Source of the DNA: Treponema sp.
GTDB taxonomy: Bacteria > Spirochaetota > Spirochaetia > Treponematales > Breznakiellaceae
NCBI GenBank assembly: GCA_031282065.1
Contig: JAITEL010000174.1
Span: forward strand, 1 to 33,396
Reading direction: 5' to 3'
Length of the DNA stretch: 33,396 nt
Below the pieces are notes generated by a model that searched no databases, had not been told where the DNA came from, and saw only the letters and a list, made by a program, of their open reading frames with translations. Position numbers and translations under genes: made by a program. Within the stretch, counting starts at the first letter, position 1; each line of letters opens with the position of its first letter. Below are positions 15,915-24,857 of the stretch, one piece after another.

Positions 15915-18900
15915 ATGACCATAGACGAAGCCGCCGAAAACGCCGCTTTCCGCACCGGGATAGAGGCGGATCTTAAAACCGGCGATATCCTGCCGGAGGA
16001 AGCCTATGAACCAGGAGACCCAAAAGGCTATAATACCTACCGGGTTCTTGTAAAGCCTGAAGGAGTTTTTATGGCAAGTTTTGGGTATACCGCGTCTATC
16101 ACCTGGAAGGGGGACGCGGAAAAAGGCGCGGAAATGGAGCGCCTTGTCCGCGCGGCCTTTGAGAGCGACGGCATGAGCGGCGAGCCCCGCATCGAGAAAA
16201 TCCGCAGCGCCGTGTCCAGGGAACTGGGCGGCCTGCTTCTCATCACCGAAAGTTTTTCGGAATTCTGGCTTTTTGGAGACTTCGATTTTCCCCATTCCGC
16301 CTACTTTCGGTGGGATGAAACCAGAGCCGATCCCCGGACCGCCTTCACGGTCATTTTTGAAAGCTTCCCGGAACTGGAGTTTTTCCTGGAAGTGGACACC
16401 GACTACTGCTCCAGTTACCTTGTCTATGCCTGCGAGCATTACCTCTATGCTAACGGCCTTGTGGCGGACTCCTGTATAGAAAACTACGAGGCCGGCGATT
16501 ACGAGGACGATGAGGACGGCGAATCGGCTGATGAAAAAGCCCGCGCCGCCTGGGAAAAACGGCTTGAACAAGGCTTAAAGGAAAAAGCCGCCTGGCTTGG
16601 ACTGGGGGAAGAAGAATGGCTTGACTGCGGCGAAGCCGCGCTGCGATATATACCGGGAAAATTATGGAAGAAAGCCGCGTTCTGCCAAAAGGCTGCGGCG
16701 CGGTATGGCGCTGCATTGCGGTATGTTCCCAAAAGACACAGGACCCTGGAACTGTGCAAAACCGCGGCAGCCCAGAATCCTGCGTGCCTTGACCAGGTGC
16801 CGGAAGAATTGCTGCCTGAAATCTTAAAGGACGAGGAGGTCTGCCGCGATACGGTTGCGCGATATGGCCGGGCTCTTGAATATGTTCCCGAAAACCTGCG
16901 AACCGCGGAGATCTGCCTTGTTGCGGTAAACGAAGACGGCAGCGCGTTGGAGTTTGTGCCGGAAGAACTGAAGACCGCAGAACTCTGTGCTGCGGCGGTT
17001 CAGCAAAACAGCAGCGCCGCCCCTTTTGTGCCGCCTGATCACATGACGCCTGAAATCTGCCGCGCCGCGCTGGAGCAATCGGAAGCCTACGCTATTGATT
17101 CCCTTTTTGAAAGCTTTCCCGAACAACACAAAACCCCTGAGCTATGCCTTATGGCCGTACAAAAAATTAATGCCTCTTGGCTGATATCCCTTTTTGAAAG
17201 CTTTCCCGAATCAGGCAAGACTCATGAAGTGTGCCGCGCCGCGCTTGAAAGAAGCGCCTATACTTTTGAGTATATCCCTGAGTCGCGTAAAACCCCTGAT
17301 CTCTGCCGTTTTGCCATAGAAAAAGACGGCAGGCTCCTTGAGCTGGTGCCTGAAGCCTTACGCACACCGGAACTCTGCATGGCGGCGGTGCAAAATACGG
17401 ATGATATATCCGGCCTATTTGACGGGATTCCCGAATCCTCAATGATGGCGGAACTATGCGGGGAAATGGTTAAGAGAGACGGCGGACTGCTTGAAAAGTT
17501 CCCCGAAGCCTTCAAGACCGCCGAAGTATGCGCCCTCGCCGTAAAAAACGAAGCCCGCGCTCTTGAGTATGTGCCGGAAGCCTTAAAGACCCGGGAACTG
17601 TGCGAACGCGCGATGGACGAGGATATTGAAACCATCAAGTTCACCCCCGATGTATACAAGGCAAAAGAACGCTGTCTTGACGCCCTTGGCCGTGAGGCCG
17701 GACTGCTGGAAGCGGTTCCCCATGCGCTCAGAACCCCGGACTTTTACCGTGCCGCGGTCAAAGAAAATGCGGCGGTGTTTACCCTGATTCCGGGGGAAAG
17801 CCTTACGCCGGAGCTATGCCGCGCCGCCCTGCTCAATTCCGATGGATGGGATATGCGCGAACGGTACGGGCATATCCCCGCTGCCTTACAAACGCCGGAG
17901 CTTTCTTTGATTGCGGCGCGGGAAGATGAAAACGCTCTTGACTATATCCCCAAAGCCCACATTATCGAAGAACTCTGCCTTGCCGCGGCGGAAACCGGGG
18001 CATCCCTGGAAAAAATCCCGGAAAACCTGCGGACCCAAGCCGTGTGCCTTGCCGCAGTGCGGCGCAACGGGGATAACCTTGAATATGTCCCCGACGCCCT
18101 GCGTACCGCTGAACTCTGCATGGCCGCGGTAAAGAACAGCAATTCCGCCTTTACATTCGTGCCTGAACAGTTCAAGGAAGGAGAGCAGGGTGCGGAACTC
18201 TGCCGCGCCGCTGTTCAGTCTGAGGGCGGATATTCCTTTGATTTTGAAGAAGCCATACCCGAAGCCCTGAAAACAAAGGGTCTCTATCTTTCCTGGTTTT
18301 CGCGCTATCCCGTTAATCTCGAAGAAAAGATTTCTGAAACCCTGCAAACCGGCGGCTTCTATCTGGGCATTATCGCGCTGAATCCCGGCGCGCTTGAGCA
18401 CATTCCTTTCGACAGACGCACTGAAGAGCTGTACCGCACGGCTTTTGAAGGGTGCATCGGCAATTTCACCAAAATCCCTGAGCAGTATATCACCGGTGAG
18501 ATGTGCCGCCGCGTCCTTGAGGAATACGATGATTTTTATTTTGATGAAGCGATGCGGCATGTTCCCGATACATTCAAAACTCCCGAATTCTGCCTTGACG
18601 CCGCGCGGAAAAACGGCGCGGCCCTGGAATACGTACCTGAAGAACTGCGGACCGAGGAAATCTGCCGCGCCGCCCTGGACGCCAAAGCCAAAAGCTCCGA
18701 TGCGATGCAGTACATTCCCTGGAAAATCAGCGAGAAGATCAACGAAGGTGAACCGCCCAAGTCAGGGATAGACCGTCAAACCTTCGCGCGTATTGCCAGG
18801 GAGGATCTCAGCCCTGAAATCTGCCTTGAAGCGGTGCGCTATGGCGGCGGCGTCATAGACCTGATTCCCGATGAACTAAAAACCGCCGAAATCTGTATGC

Positions 18901-19589
18901 TCGCCGTCAAAAGCGACGCATACCCCGATGGGAACCGCCTGTTTGGTCATATTCCCACATCTTTTAAGACACGGGAGCTGTTCATGGCCGCGATGGAACA
19001 GTACGAAGGCCCTAAGCTGCTCTATGTCATCGACTCCGTGCCAGCGGCCATAAAGACTCAGGATTTTTTTATGGAAGCCTTTGAAAAGAATCCCGATGTA
19101 ATTACCGTAATGCCCAAAGCTATGGCAAGTCCCGATCTTGTTCTTTCCGCGGTTACGCGCAAGGGAAGCCTCTTTAATTATATCGACGGCGCGCTCCAGA
19201 CGCCGGAAATCTGCCTTGCGGCGGTTCAGGGCAAAGGAGACGCTGTCAAGGACATTCCCGAAGCGTTAAGGAGCGCGGAGGTCTGCCTTGCGGCGGTCAA
19301 ACAGGACGGCAGACTGCTCTATTACGCGCCGGAATCCCGCAAGACCTCGGAACTGTGCCGGGCCGCAGTGGAGCAAAACCCCGCCGCTCTTGAGTTTGCG
19401 CCGCTCACACGGCGAAGCCGCGAACTGTGCCTTATGGCGATGGAAACCTGCGGCGGCCTCGCCTACCTTGCGCCGGAAGCCTTGTGGCAGGACGAGGGCT
19501 TCTGCGCGGAAGCGCTCAAACGTACTCAAGTCGCGACGGAACTCATTCCTGAAACCATCAAGACAAAATTTGTACCGAAAGATCGCTGA
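15915..19589 (+). CDS. Giant DUF4116 repeat protein
   Basis: A protein of 1,224 aa from the ATG at 15915; the frame is open further upstream but runs through repeat copy B, and no clear ribosome binding site supports any start. An N-terminal region of about 220 residues is unrecognised. From about residue 230 the protein consists of about 37 imperfect units of 22-30 residues with the pattern hVPExLKTxELCxAAV, the DUF4116 signature, expected to form a helical solenoid. There is no signal peptide or membrane segment, so it is probably cytosolic. The last unit stops after IPETIKTK, before the usual ELC, where the IS remnant begins, so the 3' end appears truncated. A 9-bp tandem (GAAAACATC) precedes the start. 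Function is unknown; protein-protein scaffolding is a guess. Confidence 0.85.
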   Translation: MTIDEAAENAAFRTGIEADLKTGDILPEEAYEPGDPKGYNTYRVLVKPEGVFMASFGYTASITWKGDAEKGAEMERLVRAAFESDGMSGEPRIEKIRSAVSRELGGLLLITESFSEFWLFGDFDFPHSAYFRWDETRADPRTAFTVIFESFPELEFFLEVDTDYCSSYLVYACEHYLYANGLVADSCIENYEAGDYEDDEDGESADEKARAAWEKRLEQGLKEKAAWLGLGEEEWLDCGEAALRYIPGKLWKKAAFCQKAAARYGAALRYVPKRHRTLELCKTAAAQNPACLDQVPEELLPEILKDEEVCRDTVARYGRALEYVPENLRTAEICLVAVNEDGSALEFVPEELKTAELCAAAVQQNSSAAPFVPPDHMTPEICRAALEQSEAYAIDSLFESFPEQHKTPELCLMAVQKINASWLISLFESFPESGKTHEVCRAALERSAYTFEYIPESRKTPDLCRFAIEKDGRLLELVPEALRTPELCMAAVQNTDDISGLFDGIPESSMMAELCGEMVKRDGGLLEKFPEAFKTAEVCALAVKNEARALEYVPEALKTRELCERAMDEDIETIKFTPDVYKAKERCLDALGREAGLLEAVPHALRTPDFYRAAVKENAAVFTLIPGESLTPELCRAALLNSDGWDMRERYGHIPAALQTPELSLIAAREDENALDYIPKAHIIEELCLAAAETGASLEKIPENLRTQAVCLAAVRRNGDNLEYVPDALRTAELCMAAVKNSNSAFTFVPEQFKEGEQGAELCRAAVQSEGGYSFDFEEAIPEALKTKGLYLSWFSRYPVNLEEKISETLQTGGFYLGIIALNPGALEHIPFDRRTEELYRTAFEGCIGNFTKIPEQYITGEMCRRVLEEYDDFYFDEAMRHVPDTFKTPEFCLDAARKNGAALEYVPEELRTEEICRAALDAKAKSSDAMQYIPWKISEKINEGEPPKSGIDRQTFARIAREDLSPEICLEAVRYGGGVIDLIPDELKTAEICMLAVKSDAYPDGNRLFGHIPTSFKTRELFMAAMEQYEGPKLLYVIDSVPAAIKTQDFFMEAFEKNPDVITVMPKAMASPDLVLSAVTRKGSLFNYIDGALQTPEICLAAVQGKGDAVKDIPEALRSAEVCLAAVKQDGRLLYYAPESRKTSELCRAAVEQNPAALEFAPLTRRSRELCLMAMETCGGLAYLAPEALWQDEGFCAEALKRTQVATELIPETIKTKFVPKDR

Positions 19590-19639
19590 GTGGGACTCGC
19601 GGGCGATTAGTTGCATTGCATCGGCGGCGCTCGCCGCGT

Positions 19640-19840
19640 TCGGGCCCATTGGGAGTATCGAGAACTCCCCTCCGGTATGTCCTTGATGTGGCCTTTGGTG
19701 AAGATGACTGCCGGATAAAAAGCGGCAACGCGCCTGAGAAGAGGACGTTTATTCGGAAAATTGCGCTTTCCCTGGCCCGATCCGATACCGGGTCAAAGAT
19801 CACCAGGAGAATCAAACCTATGGCCTGGTCAGAAGAATAG
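19640..19840 (+). pseudogene. Remnant of an ISAs1-family transposase (C-terminal part)
   Basis: The + strand encodes LRYVLDVAFGEDDCRIKSG, NAPEKRTFIRKIAL and NLLR-like LSLARSD, matching the C-terminal catalytic region of ISAs1-type DDE transposases (usual form HWxIENSLHWVLDVxFxED). The preceding IENS lies in another frame, separated by one extra C near 19675, and HW lies in yet another frame, so the gene is broken by several small shifts. It ends at a TAG at 19838. Nothing of the N-terminal three quarters remains. It directly follows the DUF4116 gene. Confidence 0.75.
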
Positions 19841-19931
19841 CGTGAGCACCGGTTATTCCAATCGGGGGTTTGCCGAGCAAACGGAACTTTCGCCCACCAG
19901 GACCCTTAAGAATTCTTAATGCGCTCGCCCT

Positions 19932-19969
19932 GCCCATGCCCTGAACCGCCCTGGCATGGGCTTGTTTTA
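19932..19969 (+). terminator. Rho-independent terminator after the IS remnant
   Basis: GCCCATGCC pairs with GGCATGGGC around a 12-base loop and is followed by TTGTTTTA. It would end transcripts from the DUF4116 gene and IS remnant. Confidence 0.65.
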
Positions 19970-19990
19970 TCTTCATGCCTTTTCTATACT
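19962..19990 (+). promoter_or_regulatory. Candidate promoter for the 40-aa ORF and corA
   Basis: TTGTTT (19962-19967), a 17-bp spacer and TATACT (19985-19990). The -10 is good and the -35 weak. An inverted pair TTATGGACC (19993-20001) / GGTCCATAA (20039-20047) lies just downstream and could be an operator or a leader stem. Confidence 0.45.
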
Positions 19991-20071
19991 CTTTATGGAC
20001 CTTCTTGTGTAAGAGGCCGGGTTTTACATGTAGTGGCGGGTCCATAAGCTCACTTGTAAGGAGGAAGCTCT

Positions 20072-20194
20072 ATGTCCGATTCGGACGATGGAAGTAGTAG
20101 TATTTCCAGTCATAGACACAGGTTAGAAAAAATAAGGATTGTGGTGCTTCCAGTAAAAGACCGAGGTGTAGTGCTTATGCCGTGCCGTACCTAG
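20072..20194 (+). CDS. 40-aa ORF upstream of corA, possible leader peptide
   Basis: ATG at 20072 is preceded by AAGGAGG with seven bases of spacing, a very strong ribosome binding site. The 40-codon product is polar at the start (MSDSDDGSSSISSHRHRLEK) and ends hydrophobic then basic (IVVLPVKDRGVVLMPCRT). I know no homologue. It ends 86 bases before corA on the same strand. Its short length and position suit a regulatory leader peptide for corA, but a small independent protein is equally possible. Confidence 0.5.
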   Translation: MSDSDDGSSSISSHRHRLEKIRIVVLPVKDRGVVLMPCRT

Positions 20195-20206
20195 ATTATT
20201 TGGTTT

Positions 20207-20236
20207 CTTCTATATGAAGTAACTTCTATATAGAAG
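20207..20236. promoter_or_regulatory. Tandem palindromes upstream of corA
   Basis: CTTCTATATGAAG (20207-20219) is followed three bases later by the perfect 14-bp palindrome CTTCTATATAGAAG (20223-20236), 44 bases before the corA ATG. The two related sites, 16 bp apart, resemble a paired operator; a start-proximal RNA hairpin is the alternative. Confidence 0.4.
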
Positions 20237-20280
20237 GCTATGGAAGCCCAATCCAGGGCATTAGTATAGGAGAAACTGCA

Positions 20281-21273
20281 ATGATTACTATTCGTAGCCA
20301 AAAGGAAAATGGCTTAATTGAGACTGATACGGTAAGTACCGGGTGTTGGATCGATGCCCGGAATGTGGATAAAGCGGATCTGGAGCGGCTGGAGCAGGAA
20401 TTCGGCATTGCCGGGGAATTGCTTACGGACATTATGGACGTGGACGAACAGGCCCGGATTGAAAAAGAAGAGGGCTACACCGCCTTGATCGTGCGGCTGC
20501 CTGTGTATGATGCCTCCTATGAGGTGTCCTTTTTCACGATGCCTGTAGGGGTGATCCTTTTTGCCGATAAAATCGTAACCATTTGCCAAGGTTCCAGCGA
20601 TGCCCTGGAGGATCTCACCAAAAACCGCCTTCGGGGATTCACCATACGCAACAAGAGCAGCTTTGTGCTGAACCTCCTGGGCCGGGCTGCCTTTACCTTT
20701 CTCAAAGCCCTCAAGGAACTGAACAAACGGGCTAATCTCACGGAACTGGAATTACAGCGCTCCATTAGAAACAACGAACTCATCCAACTGCTGTCCCTTC
20801 AGAAATCCTTGGTATACTTCACTACCAGCATCAAGACCAATGAATTGCTCCTTGAAAAACTGCAAAAATCTCCCCTGATTCGGTTTAAGGAGGATGAACG
20901 GGAATTACTGGAGGATGTGGTTACTGAAAATAAACAAGCCATTGAAATGGCCAATATCTACTCGTCGATTCTTACGGGAACTATGGATGCTTTTGCCAGC
21001 GTGATTTCCAATAACCTCAATATCGTGATGAAACGGCTCACCATTGTTTCCATTGTGTTGATGATTCCGACCTTGGTCTACAGTTTTTTTGGGATGAATG
21101 TACAGCTTCCCTTTGCCGCATCCTCAATGGCGGTATGGGGCATAGGGATACTCAGCCTTCTTACGTCTCTCTTGGGAGCCATCCTCTTGAATAGCGACCG
21201 CAAGCGCAAGAAGATTACCCCCAAGATCATCCCCTACTCCCTGATCCATCGCATTGCCTCAAAATTAATCTAG
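20281..21273 (+). CDS. corA: CorA-family magnesium transporter
   Basis: A 330-aa protein with the CorA layout: an N-terminal cytosolic alpha/beta domain, a long helical stalk (about residues 125-255), then two membrane helices at about 255-275 and 282-305. The signature GMN is at residues 271-273 (SFFGMNVQLP). The basic C-terminal tail (DRKRKKI) is cytosolic. CorA pentamers carry Mg2+ and sometimes Co2+ or Ni2+ inward. AGGAG lies eight bases before the ATG. Confidence 0.95.
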   Translation: MITIRSQKENGLIETDTVSTGCWIDARNVDKADLERLEQEFGIAGELLTDIMDVDEQARIEKEEGYTALIVRLPVYDASYEVSFFTMPVGVILFADKIVTICQGSSDALEDLTKNRLRGFTIRNKSSFVLNLLGRAAFTFLKALKELNKRANLTELELQRSIRNNELIQLLSLQKSLVYFTTSIKTNELLLEKLQKSPLIRFKEDERELLEDVVTENKQAIEMANIYSSILTGTMDAFASVISNNLNIVMKRLTIVSIVLMIPTLVYSFFGMNVQLPFAASSMAVWGIGILSLLTSLLGAILLNSDRKRKKITPKIIPYSLIHRIASKLI

Positions 21274-21674
21274 TCGAAAAGGGGTCGATTCTTCAACACA
21301 AAAAATCAGACCCCTTCGTCCGGCCTGACCTGCCCCTGACCGGAGGGCTGTTTCATCTTGCTCGTTTCCCCGTTTAGTTTTAAGAGCCTTTCCACCGCCC
21401 GACTGAGGTGTCAAACCGGAAATACCCCACCATCTGCGGTACGGGTCTGCTCAAGGTCGCCTTGATATACCTTTGCAAGGGACGGATTGGTTTTAGGGTA
21501 TTGAACCAGTCAAGTTACAGCCGGCCTGAAGCAAAAGGCGAATCGGCGATGCAAGACGGGAAGAAGACCCGGCTCATAGAGGAGGAAAAGAGTTACCGGT
21601 GACAGGAAACCCGTGAACGGTGCAGGGCGGATATTCCTGAGGGGGGTGAAGTGATTACTGTCTGCGGCGGGGCC
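21274..21674. other. 401-bp gap between corA and rel, no supported gene
   Basis: It holds an inverted pair AAGGGGTC (21279-21286) / GACCCCTT (21309-21316) with a 22-base loop, just after the corA stop and without a T tract. A 64-codon + strand frame from GTG 21408 has no ribosome binding site and no recognisable product, so I do not call it. The genes on either side converge here. Confidence 0.5.
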
Positions 21675-23825
21675 CTATGGGGGTAAGATCGTAATGGTGA
21701 AGACCGCAGGAATGCCGCGGATGTTCTTTATGATCTTCTTTAAGTCTTCTGCTTGCTCAAGCTGCAAGGTGAAAAAACCGGTAAGCCGGTTTGCCGCAGT
21801 CTCTTCCAAGCGGCCCTCAATAAGATGCCCCTGGTATTTGCGAGCCGCCCCCTCAATCTCCGAGAACAGATCTGCGGATAAACGGGACTCTACCTTGAAA
21901 CGCTTCACCAGTACGGGATCCGCATTCTCCCAGGTGGTGGGGATCTTCCGCTCCTCAAAATCAGGGATATTCCTGAGGTTGCTGCAATGCTTCCTGTGGA
22001 TAATAATGCCCCTGCCCCGGGAAACGTAGCCGATTATGGGGTCTCCGGTTACCGGACGGCAGCACCGGGCAAAGCGGATCATCAGGTTCTTTTCATCCGC
22101 TACCCTCACTTTCAAGGAGGGGCCCTGGGGAGTCTGCTGAGGTATGACCCACTGGACCGGCGAAGGGGCCTTTTCCTCAGGGGGCTGATCCTTAACCGGA
22201 TGTTCCTTTCCTTGAGGAGGGCTTTCCTTGGCAAGCTTCTTTTTGGCCACCACGTTTTTCTCGATGATAAGAGAATCATCATGCTGCTGAAGCCAGGAGC
22301 GGATCTTACTGCGGGCCTTGGAGGTCTTCACCAGGCGAAGCCAATTAAGGTGAGGGTGGGCTGCCGGGGAGGTGAGGATCTCGACCACCTGGGTATTCTT
22401 CAATTCGGAGCTTAAGGGGATGATGGCCCCATTAGCCTTGGCAGCAAGACAATGATCCCCAATGGCAGAATGAATATGATAGGCAAAATCAATGGCCGTA
22501 GCCCCGGCAGGAAGCTCTATCACCTTACCCTGGGGGGTAAACACATAGATGGAATCTTTAAGGAGCTCCTGCTTGATGTTCTCAAGAAAGGATTCAGAGC
22601 TGGGGATCTCCTGGGTTTCGCCTCTCTGGGGATGGGCGTCCTGGGTATTCCAGGCCCGAAGCCTGTTGATAATGGAAATATCCAGGGGCCGTACCACTTC
22701 CCGGACGGCATCTTGCTTATAGAGCCAGTGACTTGCCACCCCGTATTCTGCGATGTGGTGCATCTCACCTGTGCGGATCTGTATTTCCAGGACCTTTCCC
22801 TCTGGTTCACCGGCAAAGGCCATCACCGTGGTATGGAGGCTCTGGTACCCATTGGACTTGGGCATGGCAATATAATCTTTGAAACGGCCCGCCAAAGGCT
22901 TCCAAAGCCTATGGACAAGCCCTAAGAGGGTATAGCACTGCTCCACGCTCTCGCACAGTATCCTGATGCCGAAGAAGTCATAGATATCCTGGGCTTCCTT
23001 GTTCCGTTTGCGCATCTTGTGATATATGGAGTAAAAGTGTTTAGCCCGGCTGGATACCGCTATCCTGATACCCGCAGCTTGGGCTTCCTGCAGGATCTTC
23101 TGCTGCACCGTATCGAGAAAATGCTGTCTTGCCCCCCGTTTTAAGGCCACGATCTCCTTGATTTGTTGATAGGCTTCCCGGTTGAGGTTTTTAAGGGACA
23201 GATCCTCCAGTTCTGCCTTGATCCAGAATATCCCCAGCCTGTCCGCCAGGGGTGCGTAAATATCCAGGCATTCCTGGGCCACGAGCCGGCGCTGTTCCTG
23301 GGGAAGCCTGTCTAATGTCCTCATATACCAGAGGGTGTCTGAGAGCTTTATGAAAATGATCCGTATATCCTTTGCCATGGCGAAAAACATCTTCCGTATG
23401 TGCTCTGCTTCTGCCATAGTCTTGTTGGAGGCGGAAATATCCCTCATCCTGACCACCCCCTCTACCAAGAGGGCAATGATGGGGCCGAAGCTTTCCCTGA
23501 TTGTCTTGAGGGTAATGCTCTCTCCGGTACCGGCAGGGGGTATATCTTTCGGCCTTTTAAGGCCCGGCGCTTTGAGAGGACCCGGCCTGGGAAGCCCAGG
23601 ATGCCCTAGGCCATTGAGAAGCAGGGTAGCGATGATGGTATCCGGGTCTAAGGAAAGTTCCATGAGGATCTCCGCCATCGCAAAGGCATGGAGGAGGTCC
23701 TTTTCCCCTTGAGGCCGCTCCCCGATAAGGGACTGCACCCATTCCAGGGCCTGGATGATCCTGCCTTGGGCCTTGGCATTGTAGATTCGGATTTTTTCCT
23801 TAAATACCGCTGTCTGCGTATCCAT
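21675..23825 (-). CDS. rel: RelA/SpoT-homologue (p)ppGpp synthetase with degenerate hydrolase site
   Basis: A 716-aa long RSH protein. Order: HD-type hydrolase domain (about 30-200), synthetase (about 240-370), TGS (about 425-490), a linker, then a zinc-finger-like RFARCCRPV and ACT domain (about 585-715). Synthetase residues are intact: RAK at 260-262, Asp283, RFKD at 314-317, Tyr327, Glu348. In the hydrolase domain His46 remains, but the HD pair of LLHDVVED reads Leu70-Asn71, the following Glu-Asp pair is lost, and DRLHN reads DTLWY, so Asn is Tyr167. A proline-rich insert follows at about 76-98. It therefore probably makes but does not degrade (p)ppGpp. GGAGG precedes the ATG. Confidence 0.93.
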   Translation of the reverse strand: MDTQTAVFKEKIRIYNAKAQGRIIQALEWVQSLIGERPQGEKDLLHAFAMAEILMELSLDPDTIIATLLLNGLGHPGLPRPGPLKAPGLKRPKDIPPAGTGESITLKTIRESFGPIIALLVEGVVRMRDISASNKTMAEAEHIRKMFFAMAKDIRIIFIKLSDTLWYMRTLDRLPQEQRRLVAQECLDIYAPLADRLGIFWIKAELEDLSLKNLNREAYQQIKEIVALKRGARQHFLDTVQQKILQEAQAAGIRIAVSSRAKHFYSIYHKMRKRNKEAQDIYDFFGIRILCESVEQCYTLLGLVHRLWKPLAGRFKDYIAMPKSNGYQSLHTTVMAFAGEPEGKVLEIQIRTGEMHHIAEYGVASHWLYKQDAVREVVRPLDISIINRLRAWNTQDAHPQRGETQEIPSSESFLENIKQELLKDSIYVFTPQGKVIELPAGATAIDFAYHIHSAIGDHCLAAKANGAIIPLSSELKNTQVVEILTSPAAHPHLNWLRLVKTSKARSKIRSWLQQHDDSLIIEKNVVAKKKLAKESPPQGKEHPVKDQPPEEKAPSPVQWVIPQQTPQGPSLKVRVADEKNLMIRFARCCRPVTGDPIIGYVSRGRGIIIHRKHCSNLRNIPDFEERKIPTTWENADPVLVKRFKVESRLSADLFSEIEGAARKYQGHLIEGRLEETAANRLTGFFTLQLEQAEDLKKIIKNIRGIPAVFTITILPP

Positions 23826-23966
23826 GAGACCTCCTTCTTACCGGTCTCACCGCTGGCCTGCGGGCCGAGCCGGACGAGTATATCTGGGGGGGCCGAAAGG
23901 CCCCTCAAGCCCCCCGGAATGGAGTCCTCATCACCGCACGAAAGAGGCAGGGAGGCGGGCTGCGCG

Positions 23967-24857
23967 CTACTGCCCGGCAGGAGCGCTTATGACCCGGGGC
24001 ATACCGGAGAGGCCGGGAACCGTGCTTACAGGCCCATACCCGTGAGCGGTGAAGAGCGCGCCGATTGCCTGCATCTGCCGAGGATCCGCTTCCAGGAGTA
24101 AACGCCCCCCCGGGTACAGGTGGGCCTTTGCCTGCACCAGGATCCGGCGGATAAGGTCCAGTCCATCCACACCGCCGTCCAGGCTCAGCCGCGGTTCCCG
24201 CCTCACCTCCAGGGCCAGGGTGGGGATCACCGCGGAAGGCACATAGGGCGGATTTGCGGTGATGATATGAAAGCACCCCGTAATCCGGTCAAAGAGATCG
24301 CTTTCGATACGGTGAATACCCGGCTCCGGAAGCAGCCGGGCCGCATTAGCCTTAGCCACGGCCAAAGCCTCCGGGGATATATCCGAGGCGTATACTTCAA
24401 TACCGGGGCGCTCATGTTTCAGGGCTATGGCCACGGCCCCAGAGCCGGTACAGAGATCCAAGAGGGTGCAAGGCGGCCCGGTTTGAGGCAAGCCGTCGAT
24501 AGCAGCCAGACCTGCTTCCACCAAGGTTTCGGTATCAGGCCGGGGGACCAGCACCTGGGGGCTTACGGTAAAGGAGAGTCCCCAGAATTCCTTGTACCCC
24601 AGGATCCAGGCCACGGATTCTCCGCTCAGACGCCGTTCTAAGAGCCGGGTGTAGCAGCGCACAGCCGCTTGAGAAACCGGCTCAGATGCTTTGAGGATGA
24701 GCCCTGCGCGGTCGGTTTTGAGTACCCACGCCAGAAGCAAGGCCGCGTCCAAGGCCGGGGTGTATGAGCTTTGAGCCAGAGGAGCCTGGGAAAGGGGGAA
24801 GAAGGCGGCTTTGAGGCGGCCTGTCCCTGAGGCAAGGACTTCCCTGAGGGTCATCAA
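23967..24857 (-). CDS. prmC: Release factor glutamine methyltransferase PrmC
   Basis: A 296-aa protein that N5-methylates the GGQ glutamine of release factors. AdoMet motif I is [15 protein letters not shown] and the catalytic motif is NPPY (202-205). The helical N-terminal substrate-binding domain (residues 1-110) includes GYKEFWG. The ATG overlaps the stop of prfA by four bases, the classic prfA-prmC pair of enzyme and substrate. Confidence 0.95.
   Translation of the reverse strand: MMTLREVLASGTGRLKAAFFPLSQAPLAQSSYTPALDAALLLAWVLKTDRAGLILKASEPVSQAAVRCYTRLLERRLSGESVAWILGYKEFWGLSFTVSPQVLVPRPDTETLVEAGLAAIDGLPQTGPPCTLLDLCTGSGAVAIALKHERPGIEVYASDISPEALAVAKANAARLLPEPGIHRIESDLFDRITGCFHIITANPPYVPSAVIPTLALEVRREPRLSLDGGVDGLDLIRRILVQAKAHLYPGGRLLLEADPRQMQAIGALFTAHGYGPVSTVPGLSGMPRVISAPAGQ

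Noticed and set aside
15887-15976. ATG at 15887 with AGAGGTG upstream as the real DUF4116 start followed by a frameshift
   Set aside because: The frame ends after about 30 codons and does not join the repeat frame without an invented shift; AGAGGTG belongs to the tail hairpin of the element.
19818-20045. 75-codon minus-strand frame near the IS remnant
   Set aside because: It overlaps the terminator and the candidate corA promoter and has no recognisable product; most likely a chance frame.
21408-21602. 64-codon GTG-started frame between corA and rel
   Set aside because: There is no ribosome binding site, no family resemblance, and it lies in a convergent gap.
23889-23904. GGGGCC-GAAA-GGCCCC hairpin upstream of rel as a terminator or riboswitch
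   Set aside because: There is no T tract on either strand and no wider conserved structure; probably a chance GC hairpin.
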